DNA of 64,000 bases, from the NCBI GenBank assembly GCA_016717325.1, contig JADKFV010000024.1:31289-95288 (forward strand), written 5' to 3'. Both the position numbers and the translations under genes were made by a program. Numbering within the stretch: the first letter of the stretch is position 1; each line of letters begins with the position of its first letter. The notes below the pieces were generated by a model. That model did not search any database. It saw only the letters and a program-made list of their open reading frames with translations, and was not told the origin of the DNA. The DNA comes from Bacteroidota bacterium. GTDB taxonomy: Bacteria > Bacteroidota > Bacteroidia > AKYH767-A > OLB10. This document shows, one piece after another, positions 20,935 to 30,841 of this stretch.

Positions 20935-21098
20935 AAGGAAGTTGAGCCATGAGGATTGCTTCTTTCAACAATAATCGGAGGAAGAATGTTGAGGTTAAAA
21001 TTAAAAGAAAGGCATAGGCAGCAATAAAAAATGTGGAACGTGAACATTTTATTTCAAAGCGCTTGTTTGCCAATAGAAAACTTCTTTATTTTGCATCA

Positions 21099-21413
21099 AT
21101 GTACGATATCATTGCCCGAAAAACTTTATTGGCCTATTGCAAAAAGTATCCAATGGCTCAAAATGCGCTGTTAGAATGGTACCATGAGTTGATAAAGAAA
21201 GAATACAAAAATTTTAATCAACTTAAAGCTGACTACCCTAATGCAAGCATAGTAAGCGATGACAGAGTGGTGTTTAATATTTTAGGAAATAAATTCCGAT
21301 TAGTAGTTCGATTGGTTTTCGAGTTTAAAACGATACATGTAAAATGGTTTGGTACACATGCACAGTATGATAAAATTGATGTTACAAAAATAAAATTTAT
21401 ACAAAAAATATAA
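21099..21413 (+). CDS. higB: HigB-type toxin (mRNA interferase)
   Basis: A 104-residue HigB toxin of the RelE-like superfamily: a ribosome-dependent mRNA endonuclease in known members. Visible family blocks are an N-terminal helix pair, PMAQNALLEWYHELIKKEYKNF, DDRVVFNILGNKFRLVVRLVF and the signature ending VKWFGTHAQYDKID. The ATG at 21099 gives the normal ~100-residue length; an in-frame GTG 66 bp earlier would add an unrelated extension. The gene precedes its antitoxin and overlaps it by one base (taATGg), the toxin-first order typical of HigBA. Expression is expected to be repressed by HigA. Confidence 0.88.
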   Translation: MYDIIARKTLLAYCKKYPMAQNALLEWYHELIKKEYKNFNQLKADYPNASIVSDDRVVFNILGNKFRLVVRLVFEFKTIHVKWFGTHAQYDKIDVTKIKFIQKI

Positions 21414-21814
21414 TGGAAATTAAACCAATAAAAACAAACAAGCAATACGAAACCTATATGACTTGGGTTGACGCACAATTTGAAAAAGGAGTTAAAAAAA
21501 ATACAACTTTGGGCGACCAATTAGAAATAGTATTGATGCTGATACAAAAGTACGAAGACGAAAAGTTTCCGATTCCAACACCCGATGCAATTGAAGCAAT
21601 CAAGTTGAAAATGCAAGAACGTGGTATTCGCAACCAAGACCTGGTGGGTGAAATTGGAAACAAAAGTTACGTATCATCCATCCTCAATAAACGGAAGCCA
21701 TTGACACTTGAAATTGCAAAATGTTTCCATCACAAATTGGGCATACCAGCAGCCGTACTTTTAGCAGAGGTAGTAATAATATTTTTTGCATTCGAACTTC
21801 TTTGTGCCTCTTAG
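21413..21814 (+). CDS. higA: HigA-type antitoxin (XRE helix-turn-helix)
   Basis: 133 residues. An N-terminal region (~1-55) is typical of HigA partners. A helix-turn-helix follows (RNQDLVGEIGNKSYVSSILNKRKPLTLEIAKCFHHKLGIPAAVLLAE). It would neutralise HigB and bind the operon promoter. The last ~14 residues (VVIIFFAFELLCAS) are hydrophobic and unlike the family; they are translated from a 'cttctttgtgcctcttagtg' dispersed repeat, so the original C-terminus probably ended near LLAE. Either repeat insertion or a base error could have produced the tail. Confidence 0.85.
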   Translation: MEIKPIKTNKQYETYMTWVDAQFEKGVKKNTTLGDQLEIVLMLIQKYEDEKFPIPTPDAIEAIKLKMQERGIRNQDLVGEIGNKSYVSSILNKRKPLTLEIAKCFHHKLGIPAAVLLAEVVIIFFAFELLCAS

Positions 21815-21912
21815 TGTCTAAAAATAATAAAAGCAATAGCACGATTGTTGCCCTAAATATTTTATATTTACATCGATTTTAAAAAAAAACTGTGCCGTTA
21901 CATTTTTAGAAA

Positions 21913-24448
21913 ATGAAAAAACAACTACTCCGCCTTTTATTTTTCATTGCAATATTTTTTGCAACTAATATAGCACAAGCGCAATATGTAACCATACCCG
22001 ACCCCAACTTTGTTGCATGGCTAAATGCAAATGGATATGCAGGTTGCATGAATGGTAATATGATGGATACTACTTGTGGGGCGGTGGTGAATGCCACAAG
22101 TGTTAATTGTTTTAATAAAAATATTTTTGATTTAACAGGTATCGAATATTTTGATAATTTGACTAGCCTAATTTGCTCTCACAACCAATTAATAAGTCTT
22201 CCAGCATTTCCAATCCACTTGACTTACCTAGATTGTTACTATAATGGATTAACTACCATTCCGGGACTGCCTGATTCATTAACCAATTTATTTTGTGGTC
22301 AAAACTCACTAACAAACTTACCGCCCTTGCCTAATTCATTGGAAGAGTTGGCTTGCATGAACAATCAGTTTGCAAATTTACCTGCGTTGCCAAGTTCATT
22401 GAAGTATTTATGGTGCAATAACAATCAATTAACGAGTTTGCCAATATTGCCAAATTTTTTAATTTATTTAGATTGTAATAGCAACCAAATTACGAACCTG
22501 CCAATATTGCCAAATTCTTTAACTAGTTTAATTTGTAATAATAACCAGTTGACAAACCTTCCAATCTTGAACGATACATTATCTTACTTGAACTTTATTA
22601 ATAACAATGTAACTACCTTGCCAGCATTGCCAAAATATTTGACAGAATTACTTTGCTTTAATAACCAAATAACAAACATGCCTTCATTGCCAAATTCTGT
22701 GACTTACATTTCTTGCGGAGCAAACCAATTAACAAGCCTACCGTTATTACCCAATTCTTTGACTTACTTAAGTTGTGGTGGCAACCAGTTAACAAGTTTA
22801 CCTACTTTGCCAAAATCAATGACTGAATTATGGTGTGGCATGAACCAATTAACAAGCCTGCCGTCATTGCCAGACTCTTTTTATTTTTTACATTGTTCTG
22901 GCAATCTAAACTTGTATTGCTTGCCAAAACTAAACAGAATTGTTAATCTCGTTTTCTCGAACACAGGCATTCAATGCCTCCCAAATTACGGTAATGTTAC
23001 TTTTAGCAATCCTCCATTATCTACAATACCACTATGCATACCATTAAACGGAAACGGATGTGGTGTTCATTGGAAAATGGAAGGTCATGTTTATTTGGAT
23101 ACAATTACAAATTGTATTTATGATAATGGAGAGCAAAGATTAAATAATATGAAATTGTTATTAATAGATACAAATAATTTAGTTATACAACAGACATACA
23201 CAAGTGGTGAAGGATTATATACCTTTGATTCCGATACTGGATATTTTAAAATTAGTGTTGACACAACTAATTTACAGTTTTTAGTTAGTTGCCCCATTTT
23301 AAATGAATATGCAATCTATATACTTTCAATTGATTCATTTTATTACAATAATGATTTTGCAATTTCCTGCAAATCGGGCTTCGATATCGGTGCCTCAACT
23401 GTTGTAATAGACTCCGGCATTTACCGCCCCGCCAACTTCGCCAACATAAAAATATTTGCAGGCGATATGAGCAATCACTACGGCCTGCATTGTGCTAAGT
23501 ACAAGTGGTGCAGTGCAAATAATTATCACCGGCCCGGCAACGTATATAGGCACTGTTAATGGTGCGCTCACCCCAATTGTAAATGGTGATACGCTAACCT
23601 ACACCATTCCCGATTTTGGTTTGGTTGATTTTGATAATGATTTTCAAATACAAGTGCAAACAGATACACTTGCACAACTTGGCGACCAAGTTTGTTTTGA
23701 AGTAAATGTAACACCAACAATGGGCGACAACAATGTTGCAAACAATACACTCGCACATTGCTTCACGGTTGTAAATAGTTATGACCCTAATTTGAAATCT
23801 GTTTCGCCCGTAAATAATTTAAGTATTAATGATAAGAAGTTGACATACACCATTCAATTTCAAAATACAGGTAATGCACCCGCACAACATATATTTGTGA
23901 TGGATACGCTTGATGCTTCGCTTGATATAAGCACGTTTGAGTTGTTGGCATATTCACATCAGCCACAAGTGCAATTGATAGGAAATAATTTGCGATTCAA
24001 TTTTCCAAATATTAATTTGCCCGATAGTACAAATGACGAGCCCAACAGTCATGGCTATGTGCAGTTTAGCATTAAACTAAAAGATAGTTTAAGCATAGGC
24101 ACAATTATAAAAAACACATCATACATTTATTTCGATTTTAATCCACCGGTGCAAACCAACTCAACAATAAATACGATTATTGGTACAGGATTTAATTTTA
24201 CCGAAACCCAAAACAATATTTCTGTTTATCCAAATCCAACAGATAATTCAATCACCATTGCTACAAATATTGTAAGCAACAATGGTGTAATAAAATTATA
24301 CGATATGCTAGGCAAAGAATTGAAAACGCAAAAAATAAATTCGCACAACGCACAAATGAATTTGCAAGAATTTAGCGTAGGAAATTATATTTTGAAAATT
24401 TTTGATGGTGAAAATTTGATAGGTGTGAAGCGGGTGGTGAAGATGTGA
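21913..24448 (+). CDS. Secreted LPX-type leucine-rich-repeat protein with T9SS sorting domain, one indel
   Basis: Restored length is about 845 residues. A signal peptide (to AQAQ) is followed by a conserved cap (VTIPDPNFVAWLNANGYAGCMNGNMMDTTCG). Next are ~13 repeats of 20 residues of the form LPxLPxSLxxLxCxxNQLTN, then a SdrD/B-like segment (VYLDTITNCIYDNGEQRL), two DUF11/DUF7619-like beta domains, and a T9SS type A end (VYPNPTDNSITIATN ... GNYILKIFDGENLIGVKRVVKM). The frame breaks at ~23496; the paralog at 25228 reads HCAAGTSGA here, so one extra or two missing bases are inferred. It is probably a surface ligand-binding or adhesion protein. Confidence 0.82.
22170..22905 (+). repeat. 60-bp tandem coding repeats (LPX-type LRR)
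   Basis: About 13 in-frame units of 60 bp encode LPxLPxSLxxLxCxxNQLTx. Almost every unit keeps a cysteine at the inward beta-strand position where other LRRs have leucine. The DNA is imperfect between units, so the repeats are old rather than freshly expanded. Confidence 0.85.
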
Positions 24449-24530
24449 TATACACGAGCACGCAATAACATTGTAATTTTATAATAGAAATAAAAAAGCA
24501 TCATTATATTTGCAAGATAAATTATTATAA

Positions 24531-24800
24531 ATGCCAGTAATTTCGATGTTTTATGGGATAATTGTCAGAATGTTCTTTATGGATAACAAAGAACACAAAC
24601 TGCCTCACATACATATTGAATATGCTGAATATACAGCAGTAATAAGCATAGAAGATGGAGGCATGCTTGCTGGTGATTTTCCTTCTTCAAAATTAAAACT
24701 TGTAGCAGCATGGATAGAAATACACCGAGACGAGTTGATGGCCGATTGGAAGCTTGCAATCGCAGGGCAACCCATATTCAAAATTGACGCACTAAAGTAA
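24531..24800 (+). CDS. DUF4160 protein
   Basis: 89 residues with the DUF4160 core: ISMFYGIIVRMFF at the start, then HKLPHIHIEYAEYTAVISIEDG, with conserved histidines, and a C-terminal amphipathic helix around AAWIEIHRDELMADWKLA. The function is unknown. It ends 5 bp before the DUF2442 gene, a pairing that is common in bacteria and suggests a two-gene unit, possibly toxin-antitoxin-like, though this is unproven. A TAnnTTTG-like box (tatatttg, 24505-24512) precedes it, without a convincing upstream TTG. Confidence 0.85.
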   Translation: MPVISMFYGIIVRMFFMDNKEHKLPHIHIEYAEYTAVISIEDGGMLAGDFPSSKLKLVAAWIEIHRDELMADWKLAIAGQPIFKIDALK

Positions 24801-24805
24801 AACCA

Positions 24806-25057
24806 ATGAGAATTATCGAAAAACTATTAGCTACTAATGATTTCGTATTGCATGTAAAATTTTCAACTGGCGAGGAAAAAAGTTTTGACATGAAGCATTA
24901 CTTTAAATACCCTGCTTTTGAACCTTTGTCAAATATAGAAATATTTAAGCAAGCAACCAATAAGAAGTACTTCATTGAATGGAATATAATTGAAGTTGAC
25001 CTAAGTGCCGATACCATTTGGCATGAGGGAGTAAGTGTATCTGTAATAAAAATTTAG
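24806..25057 (+). CDS. DUF2442 protein
   Basis: 83 residues matching DUF2442: short strands (FVLHVKFSTGEEKSFDMKHYF), a central PLSNIEIFKQA helix, and the conserved YFIEWNIIEVDLSADTIWHEGV close. The biochemical role is unknown. It is paired with the DUF4160 gene 5 bp upstream. Both lie between the two paralogous LRR genes. Confidence 0.85.
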   Translation: MRIIEKLLATNDFVLHVKFSTGEEKSFDMKHYFKYPAFEPLSNIEIFKQATNKKYFIEWNIIEVDLSADTIWHEGVSVSVIKI

Positions 25058-25227
25058 AATCAAGTTGAACGCTTTTGCGGGCATTTCATAATTTTAAATT
25101 TAATACATACCCTGTCAGTAACTAAAAAATAAATTAAGATAGTGTTAGTATCAAAACATCTCATACATTTGAAAGTGGCATTGTTATGGCAGCAAATATG
25201 TTACCGTACTACTAAACAAAAGTTCTT

Positions 25228-28200
25228 ATGAAAAAGCATTTACTATTTCTTCTAATTTCGTTTGTATTTCTTTATTCAAACAAAACCCAAGCCCAATATG
25301 TTACAATCCCCGACACCAACTTTGTAGCATGGCTCAATGCCAACGGCTATGCAGGCTGTATGAATGGCAATATGATGGATACTACTTGCGGGGCTGTGGT
25401 GAATGCTTGGAGTGTTAAGTGTATTGGATTCAATTTAAGTGATTTAACTGGGATACAATATTTTGATAACCTATATGAATTAGATTGCCATTCAAATAAT
25501 TTAACCAATCTCCTATCTTTACCTGCGTCACTTACTTCTTTTAACTGTGGTAGCAATCAATTAACAATCTTGCCAACCTTGCCAAATTCCTTAATTGGTT
25601 TATATTGCGGTGGCAATCAGTTAACTAGCTTGCCAACTTTGCCAAATTCAATATCCATTTTATATTGTCAGAACAACCAACTAACAAACCTACCTACTTT
25701 ACCAAGCTCATTGGATAATTTGTGGTGCTACAATAACTTCTTAGCAAGTCTGCCAGCATTGCCAAGTACGTTGACTAAATTATTGTGTCAATACAACCAT
25801 TTGAGCAGTCTACCAACTTTACCAAATTCATTATCTGTTTTGAATTGTGTTTCTAACCAATTATCAAGCTTACCCAACTTGCCCAATTCAATATCCTATT
25901 TATGGTGTGCCTCAAACCTATTGACAAATCTTCCAACCTTGCCAAGTATGGTGAATGAAATAAATTGTGGTGGTAACAAATTGACAAACCTACCAAACTT
26001 GCCAAATTCATTAGTTAATTTATTTTGTGATTCCAACCAATTAATAACCCTACCTACCTTGCCTATTTCATTGACTAAGCTATATTGTGATTTCAATCAA
26101 TTGACAAGCCTCTCAACTTTTCCAAATACTTTATATGAGTTAAATTGTTCCAATAACCCTGCTCTTTATTGCTTACCAAAACTCAATACAATTTATAATT
26201 TAGATTTTACTAATACTGGCATCCTATGTTTGCCTAATTATGGCAATGTCAATAACAGTAATCCACCATTATCATCGATTCCATTATGCATACCATTAAA
26301 TGGAAATGGCTGTGATGTTCATTGGAAAATTGACGGACGTGTTTATTTAGATACAAATACAAATTGCATTTATGATAATGCAGAGCAAAGATTAAGCAAT
26401 ATGAAATTGGTATTAACAGATACAAATAATGTATTGTTGCAACAGACATACACAGGTGGCGAAGGGTTATATACTTTCGATTCAGATACAGGATATTTCA
26501 AAATAAAAGTTGATATCACTAATTTGCAATATTTATTAAGTTGCCCTATTTCAAATGAATATTTAATTTACATTCCATCAATAGATTCCTTTTATTACAA
26601 TAATGATTTCGCAATCGGCTGCAAACCAGGATTTGATATAGGCACTACAACAATAACGCAAGGCTCCGGCATTTTCCGCCCCGCCAACTTCTCAAACATA
26701 AAAATACTCGCAGGAGATTTAAGCAATTATTACGGCCTCCACTGTGCCGCAGGCACAAGTGGTGCTGTGCAAGTTATTATCAATGGCCCGGCATCGTATA
26801 TTAGCACCGTTAATGGCGCACTAACTCCAACTGTTAATGGCGATACACTCACATACACCATTCCAGATTTTGGTGTGGTTGATTTTGATAATGATTTTCA
26901 AATACAAGTGCAAACGGATACACTTGCACAGATGGGTGACCAAGTTTGTTTTGAAGTGAATGTAACACCAACCATAGGTGATAACAATGTTGCAAACAAT
27001 ACACTCACACATTGCTTTACGGTTGTAAATAGTTATGACCCCAATTTAAAATCAGTTTATCCAATAGAGAGAATTGAGAATGCCGATGGTAATTTAACAT
27101 ACACCATACAGTTTCAAAATACTGGCAATGCATCTGTTCAACATATATATGTGATGGATATGCTTGATGCTGCATTCGATGCCAGCACGTTTGAGTTGTT
27201 GGCGTATTCGCATCTGCCACAAGTGCAATTGGTAGGAAATAATTTGCGTTTCAATTTCCCTAACATCAACTTGCCCGATAGTACCAATGATGAACCCAAC
27301 AGTCATGGGTATGTTCAGTTTAGTATAAAGTTGAATGATAGTTTGCCACTTGGCACACCTATTAACAATACAAGTTTTATTTATTTTGATTTTAATGCTC
27401 CGGTGCAAACAAACACTGTAACTGATACACTTACCGATTGCGATAATTTAATTGCCAATGCTTGGTTTGCGAAAACATCACTTTGTAAAAACGATACATT
27501 ATTTGCTGCAATGGAGTTGAAATATCCTTACAGCAATATAAAATGGTTAGTTGATAATGTGCTTGCTGCAAGTGGCGATTCTGTTGCTATTTCAAACATT
27601 GGGCTTGGCACTCATACTATAAAAGTGGTAATAAAAACGCCATACTGCCTTTCGAAAACCTACTTTACTATAACCGTAAACGATTTGCCACAGCCTTCAC
27701 TTGGTAACGATACAACTGTTTGTGCTGGTTTGGTATTAGATGCCGGTGGTGGTTATTCAAATTACTTATGGAGTAATGGTGCAACTTCTCAAATAGTAAA
27801 TGCTACCAACAGCGGAGCGTATACAGTTACCGTAACCGACATTAATGGATGCATGGCGAGCGATGTGATGGTTGCAACTATAAATCCCAATCCAACAATA
27901 AATCTTGGAAACGATACCACATCGTGCGATGTGCCGGTTGTCTTAAATGCATTTGGTCCCAACCTGGCTTATCTTTGGAACACAGGCGAGTTGACTTCAT
28001 CCATCATTGCCGATACTTCAGGATTGTACTTTGTTAATGTATCTGATACAAATGGCTGTGTCGCTTCCGATTCTATTTTATTTATCAACAATCCTTTACC
28101 CGCAGCTCCTACAATTTCGCTCAATGGTTTCACTTTCACCTCTTCGGTAGCAACGGGCAATCAATGGTTTTTGAATGGCAATTTGATTGCAAATGCTATT

Positions 28201-28566
28201 AGTCAAACTTACAATGCAACACAACCCGGTTGGTATTCAGTTTTGGTAACCGACACAAATGGGTGTTACAGTTGGAGCGCTTCGCTTTTTGTTACCAATA
28301 CAAATTTTAATGAGTATGCTTTGCAAAACGGAGTAGCAGCCACTGTTAATGGTTCTACGCATACTCTTACAATAAAAGGGTTGACGGAGAATGTTGTAAA
28401 GTCGATAAAATTAATCGATGCCATGGGCAGCGTTGTATATGCCAACAAAGATTTATCGGACAAATTTCAAATCGAAATTCCTATTTTTAATTTAAGCAAG
28501 GGTGTGTATTTCATCCAAGTCATTTCGAAAAACCATATTGAGGCCATCAAGATACTATTGCATTAA
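25228..28566 (+). CDS. Secreted LPX-type LRR protein with Ig/PKD-like repeats and T9SS end
   Basis: An intact 1112-residue paralog of the gene at 21913. Signal peptide to TQAQ; the same cap with near-identical wording; ~12 cysteine-bearing 20-residue LRRs; the same DNTNCIYDN segment and DUF11/DUF7619-like domains. Unlike its paralog it then carries three further beta modules (~735-1000; GNDTTVCAGLVLDAGGGYSNYLWSNG, GNDTTSCDVPVVLNAFG) before a type A-like end (KLIDAMGSVVYANKDLSDKFQIEIPIFNLSKGVYFIQVISK). It is probably displayed at the surface by T9SS. It validates the reading frame of the broken paralog. Confidence 0.86.
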   Translation: MKKHLLFLLISFVFLYSNKTQAQYVTIPDTNFVAWLNANGYAGCMNGNMMDTTCGAVVNAWSVKCIGFNLSDLTGIQYFDNLYELDCHSNNLTNLLSLPASLTSFNCGSNQLTILPTLPNSLIGLYCGGNQLTSLPTLPNSISILYCQNNQLTNLPTLPSSLDNLWCYNNFLASLPALPSTLTKLLCQYNHLSSLPTLPNSLSVLNCVSNQLSSLPNLPNSISYLWCASNLLTNLPTLPSMVNEINCGGNKLTNLPNLPNSLVNLFCDSNQLITLPTLPISLTKLYCDFNQLTSLSTFPNTLYELNCSNNPALYCLPKLNTIYNLDFTNTGILCLPNYGNVNNSNPPLSSIPLCIPLNGNGCDVHWKIDGRVYLDTNTNCIYDNAEQRLSNMKLVLTDTNNVLLQQTYTGGEGLYTFDSDTGYFKIKVDITNLQYLLSCPISNEYLIYIPSIDSFYYNNDFAIGCKPGFDIGTTTITQGSGIFRPANFSNIKILAGDLSNYYGLHCAAGTSGAVQVIINGPASYISTVNGALTPTVNGDTLTYTIPDFGVVDFDNDFQIQVQTDTLAQMGDQVCFEVNVTPTIGDNNVANNTLTHCFTVVNSYDPNLKSVYPIERIENADGNLTYTIQFQNTGNASVQHIYVMDMLDAAFDASTFELLAYSHLPQVQLVGNNLRFNFPNINLPDSTNDEPNSHGYVQFSIKLNDSLPLGTPINNTSFIYFDFNAPVQTNTVTDTLTDCDNLIANAWFAKTSLCKNDTLFAAMELKYPYSNIKWLVDNVLAASGDSVAISNIGLGTHTIKVVIKTPYCLSKTYFTITVNDLPQPSLGNDTTVCAGLVLDAGGGYSNYLWSNGATSQIVNATNSGAYTVTVTDINGCMASDVMVATINPNPTINLGNDTTSCDVPVVLNAFGPNLAYLWNTGELTSSIIADTSGLYFVNVSDTNGCVASDSILFINNPLPAAPTISLNGFTFTSSVATGNQWFLNGNLIANAISQTYNATQPGWYSVLVTDTNGCYSWSASLFVTNTNFNEYALQNGVAATVNGSTHTLTIKGLTENVVKSIKLIDAMGSVVYANKDLSDKFQIEIPIFNLSKGVYFIQVISKNHIEAIKILLH
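25485..26160 (+). repeat. 60-bp tandem coding repeats (LPX-type LRR), second gene
   Basis: About 12 in-frame 60-bp units, each encoding a 20-residue LPxLPxSLxxLxCxxNxL repeat with the same cysteine column as the paralog. Unit order cannot be matched one-to-one between paralogs by eye, suggesting gain and loss of units after duplication. Confidence 0.85.
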
Positions 28567-28642
28567 GCTGTTTTTTTGTGCCTGAATTCGCTGAGGCAAC
28601 TTTAAATGCAATAAAGTTAAAAATATTTTTAGGGCAGAGGGC

Positions 28643-28672
28643 TTGTAAATAAAATTATTGTTTCTACATTTG
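28643..28672 (+). promoter_or_regulatory. Bacteroidota-type promoter for the tRNA-tuf cluster
   Basis: TTG (28643-28645), a 19-nt spacer, then tacatttg (28665-28672) matches the Bacteroidota housekeeping -33 TTG / -7 TAnnTTTG pattern. It ends 53 bp before the first tRNA. Confidence 0.6.
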
Positions 28673-28725
28673 CAGTCCGAAAAAAAACGGTAGTCAAAAA
28701 AGTTACTCAACTTATTGATAAACAG

Positions 28726-28798
28726 GCCGAAGTAGCTCAGTTGGTAGAGCAACTGATTTGTAATCAGTAGGTCGGGGGTTCGACTCCCTTCTTCGGCT
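28726..28798 (+). tRNA. tRNA-Thr (TGT)
   Basis: A complete 73-nt cloverleaf: acceptor gccgaag/cttcggc, D-arm gctc...gagc, anticodon stem actga/tcagt with loop tttgtaa (anticodon TGT), T-arm with ggttcgac. No encoded CCA. It is the first tRNA of a Thr-Tyr-Gly-Thr-tuf array. Confidence 0.95.
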
Positions 28799-28876
28799 CA
28801 AGCGAAAATGGGGTTCCTGTTGCATATTGCAGCGGGGAATTTTTTTTGTTTAAAAGGTTCTTTATTTTTTCAACAG

Positions 28877-28959
28877 GGGGAGTTACCAGAGTGGCCAAAT
28901 GGGACAGACTGTAAATCTGTTGATTAATTTCTTCGGTGGTTCGAATCCACCACTCCCCA
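28877..28959 (+). tRNA. tRNA-Tyr (GTA)
   Basis: An 83-nt type II tRNA with acceptor ggggagt/actcccc, anticodon loop ctgtaaa (GTA), a long variable arm (gattaatttcttc region) and T-arm ggttcgaatcc. No encoded CCA. Confidence 0.94.
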
Positions 28960-29006
28960 CGTTTTGCGGAACAAGTTTCAACAAAACAAAGGGTTGAATT
29001 CTTCAA

Positions 29007-29079
29007 GCGGAAGTAGCTCATTTGGTAGAGCATCAGCCTTCCAAGCTGAGGGTGGCCGGTTCGAGCCCGGTCTTCCGCT
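29007..29079 (+). tRNA. tRNA-Gly (TCC)
   Basis: A 73-nt cloverleaf with acceptor gcggaag/cttccgc, anticodon stem tcagc/gctga, loop cttccaa (TCC), and T-arm ccggttcgagcccgg. Confidence 0.95.
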
Positions 29080-29157
29080 CAAGGTAAATGTGGAAATTTG
29101 ATATTAGCACAAATAACAATTAACTAATAACAAGTAACACAAGCCTAGCAAACACTG

Positions 29158-29229
<72 letters not shown>

Positions 29230-29393
29230 CCTTTTTTTGGAAGTAAAATTTCGAAAATTGAAAAGTTGAAAACCTGAATTGTATCAGGTTGGTTCTAAAA
29301 AAAAGAATGATGAAAATGGTTTTCTATCATTCACATAAAATTGACGTAAATAAGTCTTAATAAATAAAGTTAACAATTTAACACTATAGCAAA

Positions 29394-30581
29394 ATGGCAA
29401 AAGAGAAATTTGATCGTTCCAAACCACACGTAAACATTGGAACAATTGGTCACGTTGACCATGGAAAAACAACCTTAACTGCCGCCATCACTACCGTTTT
29501 GGCTGAAAAAGGGTTGTCAGAAAAACGTTCTTTCGATTCTATCGATAATGCTCCGGAAGAAAAAGAAAGAGGTATCACAATCAATACAGCACATGTGGAG
29601 TATTCAACGGCAAATCGCCATTATGCTCACGTTGACTGTCCTGGTCACGCGGATTATGTGAAGAACATGGTAACGGGTGCTGCGCAAATGGACGGTGCTA
29701 TCCTTGTGGTAGCTGCCACCGATGGTCCTATGCCGCAAACTCGTGAGCATATCCTTTTAGCACGTCAGGTAGGTGTTCCTAAAATTGTTGTATTCATGAA
29801 TAAAGTGGATATGGTTGACGATGAGGAAATATTAGACATCGTAGAAATGGAAATTCGTGAATTGCTTACATTCTACAAATTCGATGGCGAAAATACACCA
29901 ATCATTCGTTGTTCGGCTTTAGGCGGATTGAACTTAGATGCCAAGTGGGTTGAAAAAATAATGGATCTTATGAATGCTGTAGATACATTTATTCCTATTC
30001 CTCCTCGCGATGTTGATAAGCCTTTCCTTATGCCAGTTGAAGATGTGTTTTCAATCACAGGTCGTGGTACTGTTGCAACAGGTCGTATCGAGCGTGGTGT
30101 TGTAAACTCAAGTGAAACAGTTGATATAATCGGAATGCAGGAAGAGAAATTATCTTCAACTGTAACTGGTGTTGAAATGTTCCGCAAGATACTTGACCGT
30201 GGAGAAGCCGGAGATAATGTTGGATTGTTATTACGTGGTATTGAAAAGACCCAAATCCGCAGAGGAATGGTTATTGCCAAACCAGGTTCAATAACTCCTC
30301 ACACTGAATTCAAGGCCGAAATCTACGTTTTGAAAAAAGAAGAAGGTGGTCGTCACACTCCATTCCACAATAACTACCGTCCACAATTCTACATGCGTAC
30401 AACAGACGTAACAGGCGAAATCCAGTTGCCAGAAGGTCGCGAAATGGTAATGCCTGGCGATAACGTTACAATCACTGTTAAATTGATTGTGCCTGTAGCC
30501 ATGGACAAAGGTTTACGTTTCGCTATCCGTGAGGGTGGTCGTACAGTAGGTGCCGGACAGGTTACAGAGGTAATCAAATAG
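29394..30581 (+). CDS. tuf: Elongation factor Tu
   Basis: An intact 395-residue EF-Tu, which delivers aminoacyl-tRNA to the ribosome using GTP. Visible G motifs: GHVDHGKT (P-loop, 19-26), the effector region with RGITI, DCPGHADY (DxxG), NKVD and SAL. Domains II and III follow (GRGTVATGRIERG; GGRHTPFHNNYRPQFYMRTTDVTG). The arrangement after tRNA-Thr/Tyr/Gly/Thr and before tRNA-Trp and secE is the classical bacterial tufB neighbourhood. No frame breaks. Confidence 0.98.
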   Translation: MAKEKFDRSKPHVNIGTIGHVDHGKTTLTAAITTVLAEKGLSEKRSFDSIDNAPEEKERGITINTAHVEYSTANRHYAHVDCPGHADYVKNMVTGAAQMDGAILVVAATDGPMPQTREHILLARQVGVPKIVVFMNKVDMVDDEEILDIVEMEIRELLTFYKFDGENTPIIRCSALGGLNLDAKWVEKIMDLMNAVDTFIPIPPRDVDKPFLMPVEDVFSITGRGTVATGRIERGVVNSSETVDIIGMQEEKLSSTVTGVEMFRKILDRGEAGDNVGLLLRGIEKTQIRRGMVIAKPGSITPHTEFKAEIYVLKKEEGGRHTPFHNNYRPQFYMRTTDVTGEIQLPEGREMVMPGDNVTITVKLIVPVAMDKGLRFAIREGGRTVGAGQVTEVIK

Positions 30582-30604
30582 GGTTCTGCAATAAAAAATA
30601 ATCG

Positions 30605-30639
30605 GTCATCGGAGGTGAAAAACCCTTCGATGACTTTTT
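30605..30639 (+). terminator. Hairpin terminator after tuf
   Basis: An 11-bp stem with one G-T wobble (gtcatcggagg, 30605-30615, with ccttcgatgac, 30624-30634), an 8-nt loop and a T5 tail. It separates tuf from tRNA-Trp and may be partly read through. Confidence 0.75.
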
Positions 30640-30714
30640 GCTAAATAAAAAGTTTTTTGATATCGGGTAAATTCTCAGAATGACACTGTATCAGAATTTA
30701 AATTAAATGTTCTT

Positions 30715-30785
30715 ACGGGTGTAGTTCAAGGGTAGAATCCCGGTCTCCAAAACCGTTGATGGGAGTTCGAATCTCTCCACCCGTG
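30715..30785 (+). tRNA. tRNA-Trp (CCA)
   Basis: A 71-nt cloverleaf with acceptor acgggtg/cacccgt, anticodon loop ctccaaa (CCA) and T-arm ggagttcgaatctc. It lies 56 bp before secE. Confidence 0.94.
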
Positions 30786-30841
30786 CTTAACTAAAGAAAA
30801 CATAAAAGAATTTACTAGCCAATAGCTGATAAATAAACAAA

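Noticed and set aside
22170..26160. Regular 60-bp repeats considered as a CRISPR array
   Set aside because: The repeats are in frame, vary within units, have no constant repeat/spacer structure and encode an LRR.
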